A stretch of 64,000 nt of DNA from Balneolaceae bacterium (GCA_017640665.1 JAEPQE010000001.1:1555525-1619524), one strand, 5' to 3'; positions 8,917-18,442 are shown, counted from the stretch's first letter. Notes: generated by a model from the sequence alone, not told the origin. Numbers and translations: made by a program.

Positions 8917-9489
8917 ATGAAAACACTAGCAGCCTTTATTTTTACTATTTCTATTCTTGTAACATCCTTAACGGCTCAACCATTGTCTGGTATACATGTA
9001 GAAACCGATCCACTAACTACAGTATTCGGAGCAAAGACGGTCTCCTTGGTTTTTGAAAGTGAGAAGGTCGAGCATTGGTCGTTGTTTACTAATGTTGTAA
9101 GTGCCGATTTCCCTGATTGGATGGATGATTTTTTAAACCCAAAAAATAAAGGGAAAGATTTCGACACCAGAATTAAGCTGGGAGGAGGACTGGCTATCGA
9201 TTATTTCTTTTCACCTGAAAAAGAGGGCTTGTATGTAGGAGTGATAAACTTAGCATTTAATTATCAGGTACAAAAAGACGGGAGTACTGAAGAGATTTTG
9301 GCGCTGAACACAATTCCCAGAATAGGATACCGTCACTTTTTCGCAAAGAATAAGAACTGGTATTTAAATCCATTCGCCGGATTCAGGTATGAGTCATTAT
9401 TCGATAAATCAAAAATGATTTCGGGCTCAGAATTTAAACCAGCCGGTCTGCAGCTATTCGGTACAGTCCATATCGGGTACAAATTTTAG
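8917..9489 (+). CDS. Small outer-membrane beta-barrel-like protein
   Basis: The 190-residue protein has a signal peptide (about 1-20, ending LTAQ) followed by alternating hydrophobic/polar strands with aromatic girdles (LAIDYFFSP, YVGVINLAFNYQ, IGYRHFF, LNPFAGFRYESL). It ends in the strand GTVHIGYKF with a C-terminal phenylalanine, typical of proteins inserted by the BAM machinery. An eight-stranded outer-membrane barrel is therefore likely. No specific family was recognised. It precedes typA by 87 bases and no terminator was seen between them. The function is unknown. Confidence 0.72.
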   Translation: MKTLAAFIFTISILVTSLTAQPLSGIHVETDPLTTVFGAKTVSLVFESEKVEHWSLFTNVVSADFPDWMDDFLNPKNKGKDFDTRIKLGGGLAIDYFFSPEKEGLYVGVINLAFNYQVQKDGSTEEILALNTIPRIGYRHFFAKNKNWYLNPFAGFRYESLFDKSKMISGSEFKPAGLQLFGTVHIGYKF

Positions 9490-9576
9490 AGAGAAACATT
9501 TAAGCATTTCATAATCATTATTTGTTTGAAATAGCTGTATATTTAGGGCTGCTAATTTTTCAATCAAAAGACCCTA

Positions 9577-11397
9577 ATGTCACAAGAACTTAGAAATATC
9601 GCCATCATCGCTCACGTAGATCATGGCAAAACTACCCTGGTAGATCAAATCCTTAAACAAAGCGGGACGTTCAGAGAGAACCAGGAAGTGGAAGAGAGAG
9701 TTATGGATTCCGGTGATCTGGAGAAAGAACGCGGGATTACTATCAGCTCAAAAAATACGGCTGTACACTGGAAAGGCACTAAAATCAATATTGTGGATAC
9801 TCCCGGCCACGCCGATTTTGGTGGAGAGGTAGAACGAATTCTTAAGATGGTAAACGGTGTGATTCTTTTGGTTGATGCAGCAGAAGGACCACTTCCACAA
9901 ACGAAATTCGTGCTCAGGAAGTCGTTAAGTCTTGGATATAAACCGATTGTGGTAATCAACAAGATTGACCGAAAAGACGCTCGTCCTGATGCAGTTCTGG
10001 ATGAGATTTTTGATTTATTTGTGATGCTTGATGCAACTAATGACCAGCTGGACTTCCCGGTGCTCTATGCTGCTGCCCGAGATGGATATGCAAAAGAAGA
10101 GCTTGAAGGAGAGAATGTAGACCTGTCTCCGTTGATGGATAAAATTGTTGAGCATGTTCCGGCTCCGGATCAACCGATAGACGAAGAATTTAAGATGTTG
10201 GTGAGCAGCATCGATTGGAATGATTACGTAGGTAGAATTGCAGTTGGAAGAATTGAGCAGGGCACTATCAAACAGAATAAGGAAGTAGCATTGGTTAGTG
10301 GTCGTGGCGATCAGAAGATGAAAGGTCGTGCTACAAAATTATTTACATTTAATGGACTTCAGCGCGAGCCTGTTGAAGAAGCTTTAGCGGGTGATATCGT
10401 AGCGCTTGCCGGGTATGATTCCGTAAATATCGGTGATACGCTTACAGCTATTTCAGATCCAACTCCACTTGTGTATGTGGATTTAGATAAGCCGACCATT
10501 GCTATGTATTTCCGGGTTAATAACTCACCATTTGCAGGGAAAGAAGGTGATTATGTGACTTCTAATCAAATTAAAGACCGATTGGAGCGCGAAGTTCGTA
10601 CGAATGTAGCAATGCAGGTAGAGGCTACCGAAAGTCCGGATGTATTTAAGGTTTCTGGTCGGGGTGAGTTACAGATGGCGATTTTGATCGAGACTATGCG
10701 CCGTGAAGGATTTGAATTTTCTGTATCACGTCCGGAAGTTCTATTCCAGGAAATTGATGGAACTACCCACGAACCGGTTGAAGAAGTAGTAGTAGATGTA
10801 CACACGGATTACAGCAATAAGGTGATTGATAATCTCCAGAAGAGAAAAGGGATTATGCAGAGTATGAGTCAGGAAGGGGAAAATAACCGGATTGAATTCC
10901 GTGTACCTTCCCGTGGTTTGATTGGTTTCAGAGGCGAGATGCTTACCGAAACCCGTGGAACTGGGATCATGCATCAGCAGTTTGATGCGTACGAGCCCTA
11001 CGCAGGAGAAATTCCCGGTAGAACCCGAGGCGCTCTTATCGCGCTGGAACAGGGGGATGTAACCGGCTATGCCCTGGAAGGAATACAGGATCGCGGACAG
11101 TTCTTTGTGGAACCGGGCGATCCTGTTTATATGGGGATGGTAGTCGGGCTTAACAACCGTACTGATGATATGGTGGTGAATGTGGCAAAGAAGAAAAACC
11201 TGACTAACCACCGGGCAACTCAAACTGCAGACTCAGTCAAAATCTCCCAAGCCAAAAAAATGAGCCTGGAAGAGTGTATAGAGTTTATTGCAAACGATGA
11301 ATTATTGGAAGTAACTCCCCGTAGCCTCAGGATCAGAAAGAAGTTCCTTGATCACAACGATCGTAAGAGAGAAGAGAAAAAGAAGGCTACGGTTTAA
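9577..11397 (+). CDS. typA: Translational GTPase TypA/BipA
   Basis: The 606-residue protein has the normal length and domain order of BipA: a G domain with AHVDHGKTT (G1), RGITI switch I, DTPGHADFGGEVER (G3), NKIDRKDA (G4) and AARDG (G5); a beta-barrel domain II; two alpha-beta domains; and the BipA-specific C-terminal domain with RGLIGFRGEMLTETRG and GRTRGALIALEQG. BipA is an EF-G-like ribosome-binding GTPase that helps 50S assembly and growth under stress or at low temperature. Its last 11 bases overlap the end of a convergent small gene. Confidence 0.98.
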   Translation: MSQELRNIAIIAHVDHGKTTLVDQILKQSGTFRENQEVEERVMDSGDLEKERGITISSKNTAVHWKGTKINIVDTPGHADFGGEVERILKMVNGVILLVDAAEGPLPQTKFVLRKSLSLGYKPIVVINKIDRKDARPDAVLDEIFDLFVMLDATNDQLDFPVLYAAARDGYAKEELEGENVDLSPLMDKIVEHVPAPDQPIDEEFKMLVSSIDWNDYVGRIAVGRIEQGTIKQNKEVALVSGRGDQKMKGRATKLFTFNGLQREPVEEALAGDIVALAGYDSVNIGDTLTAISDPTPLVYVDLDKPTIAMYFRVNNSPFAGKEGDYVTSNQIKDRLEREVRTNVAMQVEATESPDVFKVSGRGELQMAILIETMRREGFEFSVSRPEVLFQEIDGTTHEPVEEVVVDVHTDYSNKVIDNLQKRKGIMQSMSQEGENNRIEFRVPSRGLIGFRGEMLTETRGTGIMHQQFDAYEPYAGEIPGRTRGALIALEQGDVTGYALEGIQDRGQFFVEPGDPVYMGMVVGLNNRTDDMVVNVAKKKNLTNHRATQTADSVKISQAKKMSLEECIEFIANDELLEVTPRSLRIRKKFLDHNDRKREEKKKATV

Positions 11398-11641
11398 ACC
11401 CAAATTTTAATAGACTTCTTTGTTTTCGGTTCTTTGCCAATTCTCTATAGGTAGGTTTTAGTCCCAAGGTCTTTCTGATTTTATCGTTCTTTATCCTACA
11501 GCTTTGGCAAGCTAATTGTTGATCTCCATTTACGTCAACCTTTGCTAATGATACGATGTAATCACCAATCAATCGGTGTTTACCTTCTTCTGAGAAGCAA
11601 AAATCGCAAAACTTATTTTCTATAAGTAGCTCAGTATTCAT
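11387..11641 (-). CDS. Small CxxC...CQxC putative zinc-ribbon protein (84 aa)
   Basis: The 84-residue protein has two cysteine pairs, C12/C15 and C45/C48, separated by 30 residues, as expected for a small zinc ribbon. Between them the pattern is CxxCxxxEGxxRLIGxYxVxLAxVxxxGxxxxACQSCR. The same pattern occurs in the 73-aa protein at 23278-23499 and, more weakly, the 57-aa protein at 11986-12159, so the three form one family. A basic tail (KNRKQRSLLKFGF) suggests nucleic-acid or ribosome contact, which is inference. The 3' end overlaps typA by 11 bases on the opposite strand. A terminator separates it from the upstream small genes, so it probably has its own promoter. Confidence 0.7.
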   Translation of the reverse strand: MNTELLIENKFCDFCFSEEGKHRLIGDYIVSLAKVDVNGDQQLACQSCRIKNDKIRKTLGLKPTYRELAKNRKQRSLLKFGFKP

Positions 11642-11670
11642 TTTTTCTAAGTTTTTTAATTTAACTAGAG

Positions 11671-11703
11671 TAAAAAAGAAAACTCCCAGTCAAGAGAGTT
11701 TTC
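11671..11703 (-). terminator. Minus-strand rho-independent terminator
   Basis: The perfect 8-bp stem GAAAACTC/GAGTTTTC (11678-11685 and 11696-11703, 10-nt loop) is followed, on the minus strand, by a six-T run (complement of 11672-11677). It ends transcription coming from the 57-aa and 68-aa genes before the 84-aa gene. Confidence 0.85.
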
Positions 11704-11766
11704 CTTGGGGTGTGCTTCCCAAAAGATTAGTTTGGGAAATCGCTTTTTAGTTTTAATTGTATTTTT

Positions 11767-11973
11767 TTAAGAAGGGTTCTTTCCTTTCTTTTCTCTCAAT
11801 TTTTTTAACCCATAGGCTCCGCCCGCAGCAGCTAACAAACCCAGACCTCCATCAATAGGTGCTTGACTAGGAGCAGAAGGAAGCGCAGGTTGTCCCAGAA
11901 CTTCTGTGGAAACAGAAACGATGATTATGATTAGTACTAACAATACAAATAGGAGAAAGTGTTTTGTCTTCAT
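11767..11973 (-). CDS. Small PID-CTERM-like sorting peptide protein (68 aa)
   Basis: The 68-residue precursor has an N-terminal membrane/signal helix (KHFLLFVLLVLIIIIVSVS, about residues 4-22), a short proline-rich middle (PALPSAPSQA) and the C-terminal block PIDGGLGLLAAAGGAYGLKK with a lysine-rich end. This tripartite end (PID motif, hydrophobic helix, basic cluster) resembles the 'PID-CTERM' protein-sorting tail of short Bacteroidota proteins. After signal cleavage almost nothing is left except the sorting tail, so it may be a membrane or surface peptide. It lies 12 bases after the 57-aa CxxC gene and is probably co-transcribed with it. No processing enzyme gene is present in the window. 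Confidence 0.72.
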   Translation of the reverse strand: MKTKHFLLFVLLVLIIIIVSVSTEVLGQPALPSAPSQAPIDGGLGLLAAAGGAYGLKKLREKKGKNPS

Positions 11974-11985
11974 AATTGTGTAGGT

Positions 11986-12159
11986 TTATTTGGTAAATGG
12001 GCTTCGATAGTGACGCATTGACCAATGATTAGATGATTCACAGAATTGACATATTTTTCTTGTACCAGCTGCTGTAACCGGCTTAAGAAAAACTCTCAGT
12101 CTATGATAGGGGTGTCTAACCCCTTCTTGTGCTTTGCATAAATAGCATTTGTTATTCAT
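11986..12159 (-). CDS. Tiny CxxC...CQxC putative zinc-ribbon protein (57 aa)
   Basis: An ATG at 12159 opens a 57-codon frame ending in TAA at 11986. The product has cysteines C5/C8 and C37/C40 and reads CxxCxxxEGxR...VxxAGxxKICQFC. This is the same framework and almost the same spacing (29 versus 30 residues between pairs) as the 84-aa protein at 11387 and the 73-aa protein at 23278. That conservation, and the 12-base distance to the PID-CTERM-like gene, argue that it is real despite its length. A basic C-terminus (HWSMRHYRSPFTK) follows the second pair. It lies 89 bases downstream of the giant type IX cargo gene on the same strand. Function is unknown; zinc binding is inferred. Confidence 0.68.
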   Translation of the reverse strand: MNNKCYLCKAQEGVRHPYHRLRVFLKPVTAAGTRKICQFCESSNHWSMRHYRSPFTK

Positions 12160-12248
12160 GGGCCTTTTTTTGTTTAAAGAAGGTGATGAGAGCTCCCACC
12201 AAAACGACCTATACTTTATTTAGCTTAAGGTATTTTGGAAGGTTTTCT

Positions 12249-15200
12249 TCACCGTATTAAAGTCATTTGTTTAATTATGCTTTTTCCATTCACATCAAGT
12301 CGGTAATAGTAAACCCCCGATGAAAGCCTGTTTGCATTAAAAAGAGCCTGATGATTCCCTGCTCTTAGATGTTCCTGATTCATTAGTTCAGCAACTTTTC
12401 TTCCAAGTAAGTCAAATACAGTTAGAGTCACCGTACTATTCTCAGGCAGTGCAAACCGAATTATTGTTGATGGGTTAAATGGATTAGGATAGTTTTGATG
12501 AAGTTCAATTTTATCCGGTATATCTGTGTTATCGGAAATACTGGTTTGATTATTTTGTTTCAAAACAATTCGAAATCTGTCGTTTACTGTTTTACTTTTC
12601 AAAAGTCTTGGTATGATTTCATTTTCAATGGGTGTATCGGCTTTTTCTTTTGTGGATTCATTCATCGAAATTTTGATGGCACTTTTTTCCTGAAGTGAGT
12701 ATTCAACATCCAGCTTGATGTCTTTCAGTACGATGGTCCAGTCTTCAGATATGTTTTTAGGAGTCCAGCTTAAAGTGAATGTGCCATTAAGGTTGCTTCC
12801 ATCAATAGATAGGTCCAGTTCGGTATTTGAGAACGATAGTGGTAACGACTGAATATCCATTTTACGCGGAGAGCTGGAAGAGGAAGTAGAAATAGAAAGC
12901 CAATCCGGGTTGTTCGAGGCTAGCTCAAAAGCGTCGAAAGAATCTTTACCAAGTTCAGCCTCTTCAGAGAACATAACTATAGTTTTATTTTGTAAACCAT
13001 TGCCATCAACAGTGAATTGGATTTCGGGAATAGGAAGTTTTTTTAGAAGAACACCCCCGGAACTTCTTGCTGTATCTGTTACTGAAATAGCAGGGGATTC
13101 TGAGTTATTTGCCTTTACCCAAAACCCTTGAAGTGGAGCAATCTCACCTCCTCCAAGCGTTCCTGTCAGGCCGTTCCAGCTTAAATAAGCCCCGGATCCG
13201 CTATTTGCGCTATCGCTCCATATATATATAACATTATCTAACCCAGAACGAGTCCATCCAGTATCTATATCCCAATCTATTGTGGAAGCATAAGGGTTTC
13301 CAACCAGGTTCCAGCCATCGTCCTGTGATTCATAAGTGCCGCTTGCGCCGGATTTTGTGAGTGAAACGGGTAAATCTATTTCACCTGAATATTGGGTACT
13401 ATCTGTCCAGATTAGTTTTGGGAAACCAACCTGAGTACCTGCCGTAGAGGGATCGTTATCTTCGTACAAATAAACGATGAAGCTCTGCCCTTTAGTAGTG
13501 GTTAGTGCTCCATCTGTTATTGCCTGAAAGCCTCTTGAAGAAGCGTCTGTAGAACCATCACCTTCGAAATATGTATACACATTAGGAGTACCACTTTCAA
13601 AGTCGGCCCCGATAAAACCTTGTGTCCATACGTTTTCTAAAAGCTCTGAATAGGAAATTCCTGCATCGGGTGAAGTAATAATTCTCCAGCCTTCGTTGCC
13701 GGTAATATATGTGCCAATTGGATGCCCAATACCACTCCAGATAATACCGGACCCATTTGGAATACTACCATCATTGGAATTTGAGCTAAGGTCATTTATA
13801 AAGGAACCAGAACCTTCATCAATTCTCCAGTAACCAATAAGACCTGTCTCGTCTCCATTTAATTTCTGGAAAAGATTATTTCGAATATCGTCTGAACTTC
13901 GGGCTATACTCCAAAAACGGATTTCATCAATAGTACCTGTCCAACCTCCAATAGTTAAAACCTCATCATTTATATCCAGGCTTCCGGAAACCGATTCAGT
14001 AGTATCCAGGATGCCATCAATATAAATCGACTTGGTGCTTCCATCGAAAACCCCAGCAACGTGATGCCAGGTATTATCATTAATGCCGGTCTTGCTCGGT
14101 AAAGTATGTGTACTACTTGAATGATTGGTAGTGAATCCAACAAAATCACTATTCTGATATCTTTGAAAGCTCCATGTATCATCTCCTTTCTTTATCAGGT
14201 TTTGCTCGTTACTACTAAAGTTGGCTTTTATCCAAAACTCGAAGGTGTAAGCTGATGTAAGGTCAAAGGCAGTGTCATCAGGAATCAAAAAAGTAGCGGA
14301 GTCATCAGTAATTTCTATCGAGCCTCCGGGATAGGATATAGGTTCTGAATAGCTAAGAACGATATCAACATTGTCGAACCGTGCAAATTCTATATTGAAA
14401 GTGGTGTTTGTTTTACCAGAGCTTTTAGTTTCGAAGGTAAAAGATTGATCAGTAGAGTCATAGAGGATATCGTAATCCTCCCGATCCCCGGAAAAACTAA
14501 CGGTATCAATCCCTGTAGAACCATCTATGGTAACGTTATCTCCTTCTGTAAAAACATAATTACCCTCTGCATTTCCTGTAATAACGATACTTGATCCATT
14601 CCCTACAAAAGTAAAATTGATAACAGAGTTTCCAAGTACTAAGCTATCCAATCCGAATACTTCGGGTTCTACTCTCAAAGAGAGATTTTCTTTCGGGATA
14701 TCAATTTTAGAAGTGGAATAGGTTCCGGATTTAACGACTATTGAATCACCGGAGGAAGCGGAATTAATAGGAGACTCTATCCCTCCAAAAATAGTTTCTA
14801 TTGCTAATCCTGTGTCATCAACAACATAAACCGCTTTGGTAAAGGTGTTTTCGTTCAGAAAATCAGAAAGATCAATATCCGCTCCTGGAAGCGCATCGTA
14901 ATCTTCGGTAGTATAAGTTTCTAATACAACACCATCCTCAGTTACAGTTATCGTATTTCCAGTAATTGTATTTGAAGCAGAACCAATACCGAATCCTTCT
15001 GTTGTTACGGTAATACTGTTGTTGGTAACGGTGTTGGAATTATTCTGAAGGCTTATTCCATATCCTGCATTTGTAATAGTGTTATCGGTTATGGTTGCAT
15101 ACCCTTCCACATATTGAGTAGTAGTTTGTATTCCTGTAAGTACGCTGTCAATGGAATTATTTTCTAAGGTTACGTTTTGTCCCTTGACAGAAACCCCAAC

Positions 15201-16490
15201 ATGATAATTTCCACCTTTGATGCTGAAGCCTTCAAGCGTGATTGCATCTGCCCGAAGATCCACGACAGCACGTCTGGAGCCGGAAGAATCCCGTGTTATT
15301 TCTGTTCCGGAGCTTCCAATCAGAGTTAAACTATCCGGGCCTGATGACCCTATTGTAAACGAATCATAAGTCCCGGATCCGACCAGAATACTATCTTTGC
15401 TTTCAGCAAAGCCAAGTGCAGTAGTGATACTATTTCCATTTGAAACAGTAATAATGTTTTTACGGAGATATACAAAGCCTGAATACCCACCTGAAGCATC
15501 TACCCCATGGCCAATCTTTTCTTCTGTTGCCAGAAGCTCAGCGTTAGTCATTGAAGATGCATCTACTCCATCGAAACTGTTTTCACTGAAATCGAATGAT
15601 GTACCCGAGCCTGTGTAGACCCCGACATCTGTTGTGTTACTATCAAAACTGTTATTAGTCACAAACGCCTTGAGAGTATCAGGAGCGGGTGAAGACACAG
15701 TCCATGGTCCGAGTCCGAGCCCTTCAAAAACAGAATTCGAAAATGTGTTATTTGAGATGACTATACTATCTGGACCATCCATCGACATTCCTACAAAATT
15801 ATTATCAAAGGTATTATCTGCGATGGTAGCTTTTGGGGTACCAGGATTCAGAAAAATTCCTGTAGCCCACCCCGTAAAATAATTTCTTTTGATAACCAGG
15901 CTATCTAGATTCCCGTTAGTTGCAGACACAATTCCGCGATAAGCGTCTCCATCAACAGTACCGGATCTGGTAAATATTGTGTTTTGTATGGTTACATTTA
16001 TTGCTCCCTGGCTTAGGTAAATACCTCCTTTATTTCCAACAAGAGTATTCCCTTCGAGGATTTTTAAACCGTCTATTGTTAGGCTGTCAGCGCTCGAATT
16101 GATTTGAATACTTCCAGTAAGCTCAGATTCAGACGCGCTTCTTCCTGTAGCATCTACACCAGATTGGTTTCCGGAAATTGTCAGCCTAGAAGTAGAAATG
16201 ACCAGATCCTCTGAATAAGATCCGCTTGCGATAAAAACAGTATCTCCTGCTACGGCGGAATCTATGGCGGCTTGTATTGAAGCACATGGAGATACCTGAG
16301 AAGAGCAATCATTTGCTGTATCGTTACCTGTGGTATCAACAAAACGATTTGTCTGGGCTGTTAGCAAAGATGGATTAGTAACTCCGAAAAAAAATAAAGC
16401 TAGAATTTTTATTGAAATAGCTTTTTTAAAAGAACTTTTGAGCGTATTTGCATACCGATCTTCGGAAGGGATAATTTTTCCGTGTTTCAT
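12249..16490 (-). CDS. Giant secreted beta-helix/LamG protein with type IX sorting domain
   Basis: The 1413-residue secreted protein has a long basic N-terminus followed by a signal helix (about 27-46, ending LTAQ). A right-handed parallel beta-helix (about 48-560) follows, with a pectate-lyase-like opening (PCASIQAAIDSAVAGDTVFIASGSY) and many N-rich turns (ITNAGYGISLQNNSNTV). A LamG/concanavalin-A-like domain covers about 715-915, with TFEFWIKANF, DNTWHHVAGVFDGSTKSIYIDG and IDEIRFWSIARS. A 'GWRIITSP...GWNLVGNPYAS' region comes next, then the sorting domain (about 1325-1413, [21 protein letters not shown] ... SGVYYYRLDVNGKS). This suggests a surface polysaccharide-binding or -cleaving protein or adhesin; no catalytic residues could be assigned. 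It is followed on the same strand by tiny CxxC and PID-CTERM-like genes. Confidence 0.88.
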   Translation of the reverse strand: MKHGKIIPSEDRYANTLKSSFKKAISIKILALFFFGVTNPSLLTAQTNRFVDTTGNDTANDCSSQVSPCASIQAAIDSAVAGDTVFIASGSYSEDLVISTSRLTISGNQSGVDATGRSASESELTGSIQINSSADSLTIDGLKILEGNTLVGNKGGIYLSQGAINVTIQNTIFTRSGTVDGDAYRGIVSATNGNLDSLVIKRNYFTGWATGIFLNPGTPKATIADNTFDNNFVGMSMDGPDSIVISNNTFSNSVFEGLGLGPWTVSSPAPDTLKAFVTNNSFDSNTTDVGVYTGSGTSFDFSENSFDGVDASSMTNAELLATEEKIGHGVDASGGYSGFVYLRKNIITVSNGNSITTALGFAESKDSILVGSGTYDSFTIGSSGPDSLTLIGSSGTEITRDSSGSRRAVVDLRADAITLEGFSIKGGNYHVGVSVKGQNVTLENNSIDSVLTGIQTTTQYVEGYATITDNTITNAGYGISLQNNSNTVTNNSITVTTEGFGIGSASNTITGNTITVTEDGVVLETYTTEDYDALPGADIDLSDFLNENTFTKAVYVVDDTGLAIETIFGGIESPINSASSGDSIVVKSGTYSTSKIDIPKENLSLRVEPEVFGLDSLVLGNSVINFTFVGNGSSIVITGNAEGNYVFTEGDNVTIDGSTGIDTVSFSGDREDYDILYDSTDQSFTFETKSSGKTNTTFNIEFARFDNVDIVLSYSEPISYPGGSIEITDDSATFLIPDDTAFDLTSAYTFEFWIKANFSSNEQNLIKKGDDTWSFQRYQNSDFVGFTTNHSSSTHTLPSKTGINDNTWHHVAGVFDGSTKSIYIDGILDTTESVSGSLDINDEVLTIGGWTGTIDEIRFWSIARSSDDIRNNLFQKLNGDETGLIGYWRIDEGSGSFINDLSSNSNDGSIPNGSGIIWSGIGHPIGTYITGNEGWRIITSPDAGISYSELLENVWTQGFIGADFESGTPNVYTYFEGDGSTDASSRGFQAITDGALTTTKGQSFIVYLYEDNDPSTAGTQVGFPKLIWTDSTQYSGEIDLPVSLTKSGASGTYESQDDGWNLVGNPYASTIDWDIDTGWTRSGLDNVIYIWSDSANSGSGAYLSWNGLTGTLGGGEIAPLQGFWVKANNSESPAISVTDTARSSGGVLLKKLPIPEIQFTVDGNGLQNKTIVMFSEEAELGKDSFDAFELASNNPDWLSISTSSSSSPRKMDIQSLPLSFSNTELDLSIDGSNLNGTFTLSWTPKNISEDWTIVLKDIKLDVEYSLQEKSAIKISMNESTKEKADTPIENEIIPRLLKSKTVNDRFRIVLKQNNQTSISDNTDIPDKIELHQNYPNPFNPSTIIRFALPENSTVTLTVFDLLGRKVAELMNQEHLRAGNHQALFNANRLSSGVYYYRLDVNGKSIIKQMTLIR

Positions 16491-16596
16491 TTTTCACACA
16501 CCTTATTATTTACATCAAATTTTGATGAGATTTCTTAAACCAGACAGATAATTACTGGTCTGAAATCTATAAGATGATTTTTTGCTTTGTGAAAAA

Positions 16597-16614
16597 TGTA
16601 GTGTTTGGGTAGAG
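16597..16614 (+). promoter_or_regulatory. TGTAG-type direct-repeat site 1
   Basis: TGTAGTGTTTGGGTAGAG holds two GTAG cores exactly 11 bp apart, as in the other four sites described in this window. It lies in the divergent intergenic region, 107 bases upstream of the giant beta-helix gene and 155 bases upstream of the first TPR/LuxR gene. Confidence 0.45.
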
Positions 16615-16633
16615 TTTTTAGTTTATTTTTATC

Positions 16634-16651
16634 ATGGTAAATTATTACCAT
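16634..16651. repeat. Inverted repeat in the divergent promoter region
   Basis: ATGGTAA (16634-16640) and TTACCAT (16645-16651) form a perfect 7-bp inverted repeat with a 4-nt centre. A second imperfect palindrome (AATGA...TCATT around T6A6) follows at 16661-16683. Either may be an operator for the two divergent genes; nothing else is seen in this 278-bp gap apart from the repeat sites. Confidence 0.4.
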
Positions 16652-16712
16652 CCAATTAGTAATGAGTTTTTTAAAAAATCATTAAAAAAGTCCGGGTTAT
16701 TTGCAGGTGAAG

Positions 16713-16730
16713 TGTAGGGGTGCTGTAGAG
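16713..16730 (+). promoter_or_regulatory. TGTAG-type direct-repeat site 2
   Basis: TGTAGGGGTGCTGTAGAG has cores 11 bp apart and ends 38 bases before the ATG of the first TPR/LuxR regulator gene, where promoter contacts are expected. Confidence 0.5.
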
Positions 16731-16768
16731 GTGCCTTTACTTCGTTCAAAAATTATAAACTAATAACA

Positions 16769-18439
16769 ATGAAGAGAGCTATCACACTCATATTGGTCAT
16801 TGTAATTGTCAATTACCAAGGAGTAATTGCGCAATATTCTGATTATACAACCCAAGAGCTTATCTCAGTATTAGAGGAAGAGAATAATCCGCAGAATCTG
16901 GAGATGATTTATTCAAACTTAATTAACCGTTATTTAAATGTTGATCTGGATTCGATGCATTTATTTGCCGGGGAATTTTTGAAATTTTCTAGAGAGATCG
17001 GAAATACGGAGTTCGAACTAAGAGCTCACTATAATCTTGGTAGATATTATGCTGTTAAAGGAGTGGCTAATGATGCAATTAATCATTTCAAGATGGCACG
17101 TGAACTTACATCTGATAGTACAGATGAGGCTATGGCAGGAAGGATTATCGGGATGATTGGGTATGTATACTATACCGACGATCAGTTCGATTCTGCGATT
17201 GAATATTATCAGGAGTCAATTTCGTACTTTGAACGGGCAAATGCCAGGCGACCAGTTGCAATAGCATTAAGTACTCTTGGTAGTATTTATTATCAAAAAG
17301 AAGATGATGAAGTTGCTAAGAAGTATTATTTGCAATCTCTGAAAATGAAGGAAGAGTTAAAGGATTCGATTCTGATGACATCAGACATCAAAAATCTGGC
17401 CCTTATTTATAGAAATAATGACCAACTAGATTCGGCACTCATTTTCTTGGAAAGAGCTTTGGAAATAGATGAAAAAACTGGGGCGATACATAAACGCATT
17501 GGTTCTTATGAAGAACTCTCAAAGCTTCATATACAATTAGGAAACTATGATTCTGCTTTAGCATATGCACAAAAAGCATTGGAACTTTCTGAAGACTATC
17601 ATTCTTATCAATTATTGAGCGAGTCTTATGAGGCTTTATATATGGTGTACGAAGCTATGGGAGATACTGAGAAGGCCCTGGAAAACTTTATTCAGTATAA
17701 AGCCTACAGTGATAGTGTGATAAGCGAGAGAAGTCGGGAGATTTTGATAGAAGAAAGAGAAAGAAACGAAGCAGAAAAAAGAGAGAAAGAGATTGAGCTA
17801 CTTGCTTCGCAAAATGAACTTCAAAAGACTCGAGTTGTTTTAATCTCCGTGGTACTTGGTTCCGCTTTGCTGATAGCTATGCTGGTCTTCTGGAGGATAA
17901 TATATAAGAAGAAAAAAGAATTGGAACTGAAAGAGAAAGATCATGAATTGTCTGAGTCAAAAAGAAAGTTAGCCCAGGAAGAGCTCGAAAACGAAAAGTT
18001 AAGATCAGAGCATGTGCAAAAAGAATTGACGAATTATGCACTTCATATCGCTGAAAAAAATGATTGCCTGGAGCAGGTAAAAGAACAAATTCATGGCGTT
18101 AAGTTCGATTCAGATCCACAGGAGATGAGAAGGGAATTGACTAAAATGGAGATGAAAATTCTACAGAATATGACGTTGAATGAGGATCGGGAAAAGCTTG
18201 AGTCGAGAGTTAATCAGGTATGCTCCGGTTTTTTTATGAAATTAGTAGTACAGTATCCGGAATTAACTGAGAGAGATAAGCGGTTAGCCGCGTTAATCCG
18301 CTTAAATCTTAGCTCAAAAGAAATAGCCAGTATTTTTAATATCGAGCCGAAAAGCGTAGAGCAAAGCAGGTATAGGCTTAGAAAAAAAATGAATCTAAAC
18401 CCTGAAGAAGATTTACCTGAAGTACTAAATGAAATATAA
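16769..18439 (+). CDS. TPR membrane protein with C-terminal LuxR-like helix-turn-helix (paralogue 1)
   Basis: The 556-residue protein has a signal peptide (about 1-21, ending VIAQ), about six to seven tetratricopeptide repeats in the periplasm (residues 40-330; LGRYYAVKGVANDAINHFKMA, IYYQKEDDEVAKKYYLQSL), and a coiled-coil (EERERNEAEKREKEIELL). One membrane helix (about 355-377) leads to a cytoplasmic coiled coil and a C-terminal LuxR/GerE-like helix-turn-helix (about 495-556; LTERDKRLAALIRLNLSSKEIASIFNIEPKSVEQSRYRLRKK, given here as a motif). This fits a one-component regulator that senses outside the membrane and binds DNA inside. It is a paralogue of the next gene (18766-20373). Direct-repeat site 2 just upstream suggests autoregulation. 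Confidence 0.82.
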   Translation: MKRAITLILVIVIVNYQGVIAQYSDYTTQELISVLEEENNPQNLEMIYSNLINRYLNVDLDSMHLFAGEFLKFSREIGNTEFELRAHYNLGRYYAVKGVANDAINHFKMARELTSDSTDEAMAGRIIGMIGYVYYTDDQFDSAIEYYQESISYFERANARRPVAIALSTLGSIYYQKEDDEVAKKYYLQSLKMKEELKDSILMTSDIKNLALIYRNNDQLDSALIFLERALEIDEKTGAIHKRIGSYEELSKLHIQLGNYDSALAYAQKALELSEDYHSYQLLSESYEALYMVYEAMGDTEKALENFIQYKAYSDSVISERSREILIEERERNEAEKREKEIELLASQNELQKTRVVLISVVLGSALLIAMLVFWRIIYKKKKELELKEKDHELSESKRKLAQEELENEKLRSEHVQKELTNYALHIAEKNDCLEQVKEQIHGVKFDSDPQEMRRELTKMEMKILQNMTLNEDREKLESRVNQVCSGFFMKLVVQYPELTERDKRLAALIRLNLSSKEIASIFNIEPKSVEQSRYRLRKKMNLNPEEDLPEVLNEI

Positions 18440-18442
18440 AAT

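Noticed and set aside
8823..9056. 77-codon plus-strand frame overlapping the signal peptide of the 8917 gene
   Set aside because: It overlaps the better-supported barrel gene, has no family resemblance and an erratic composition.
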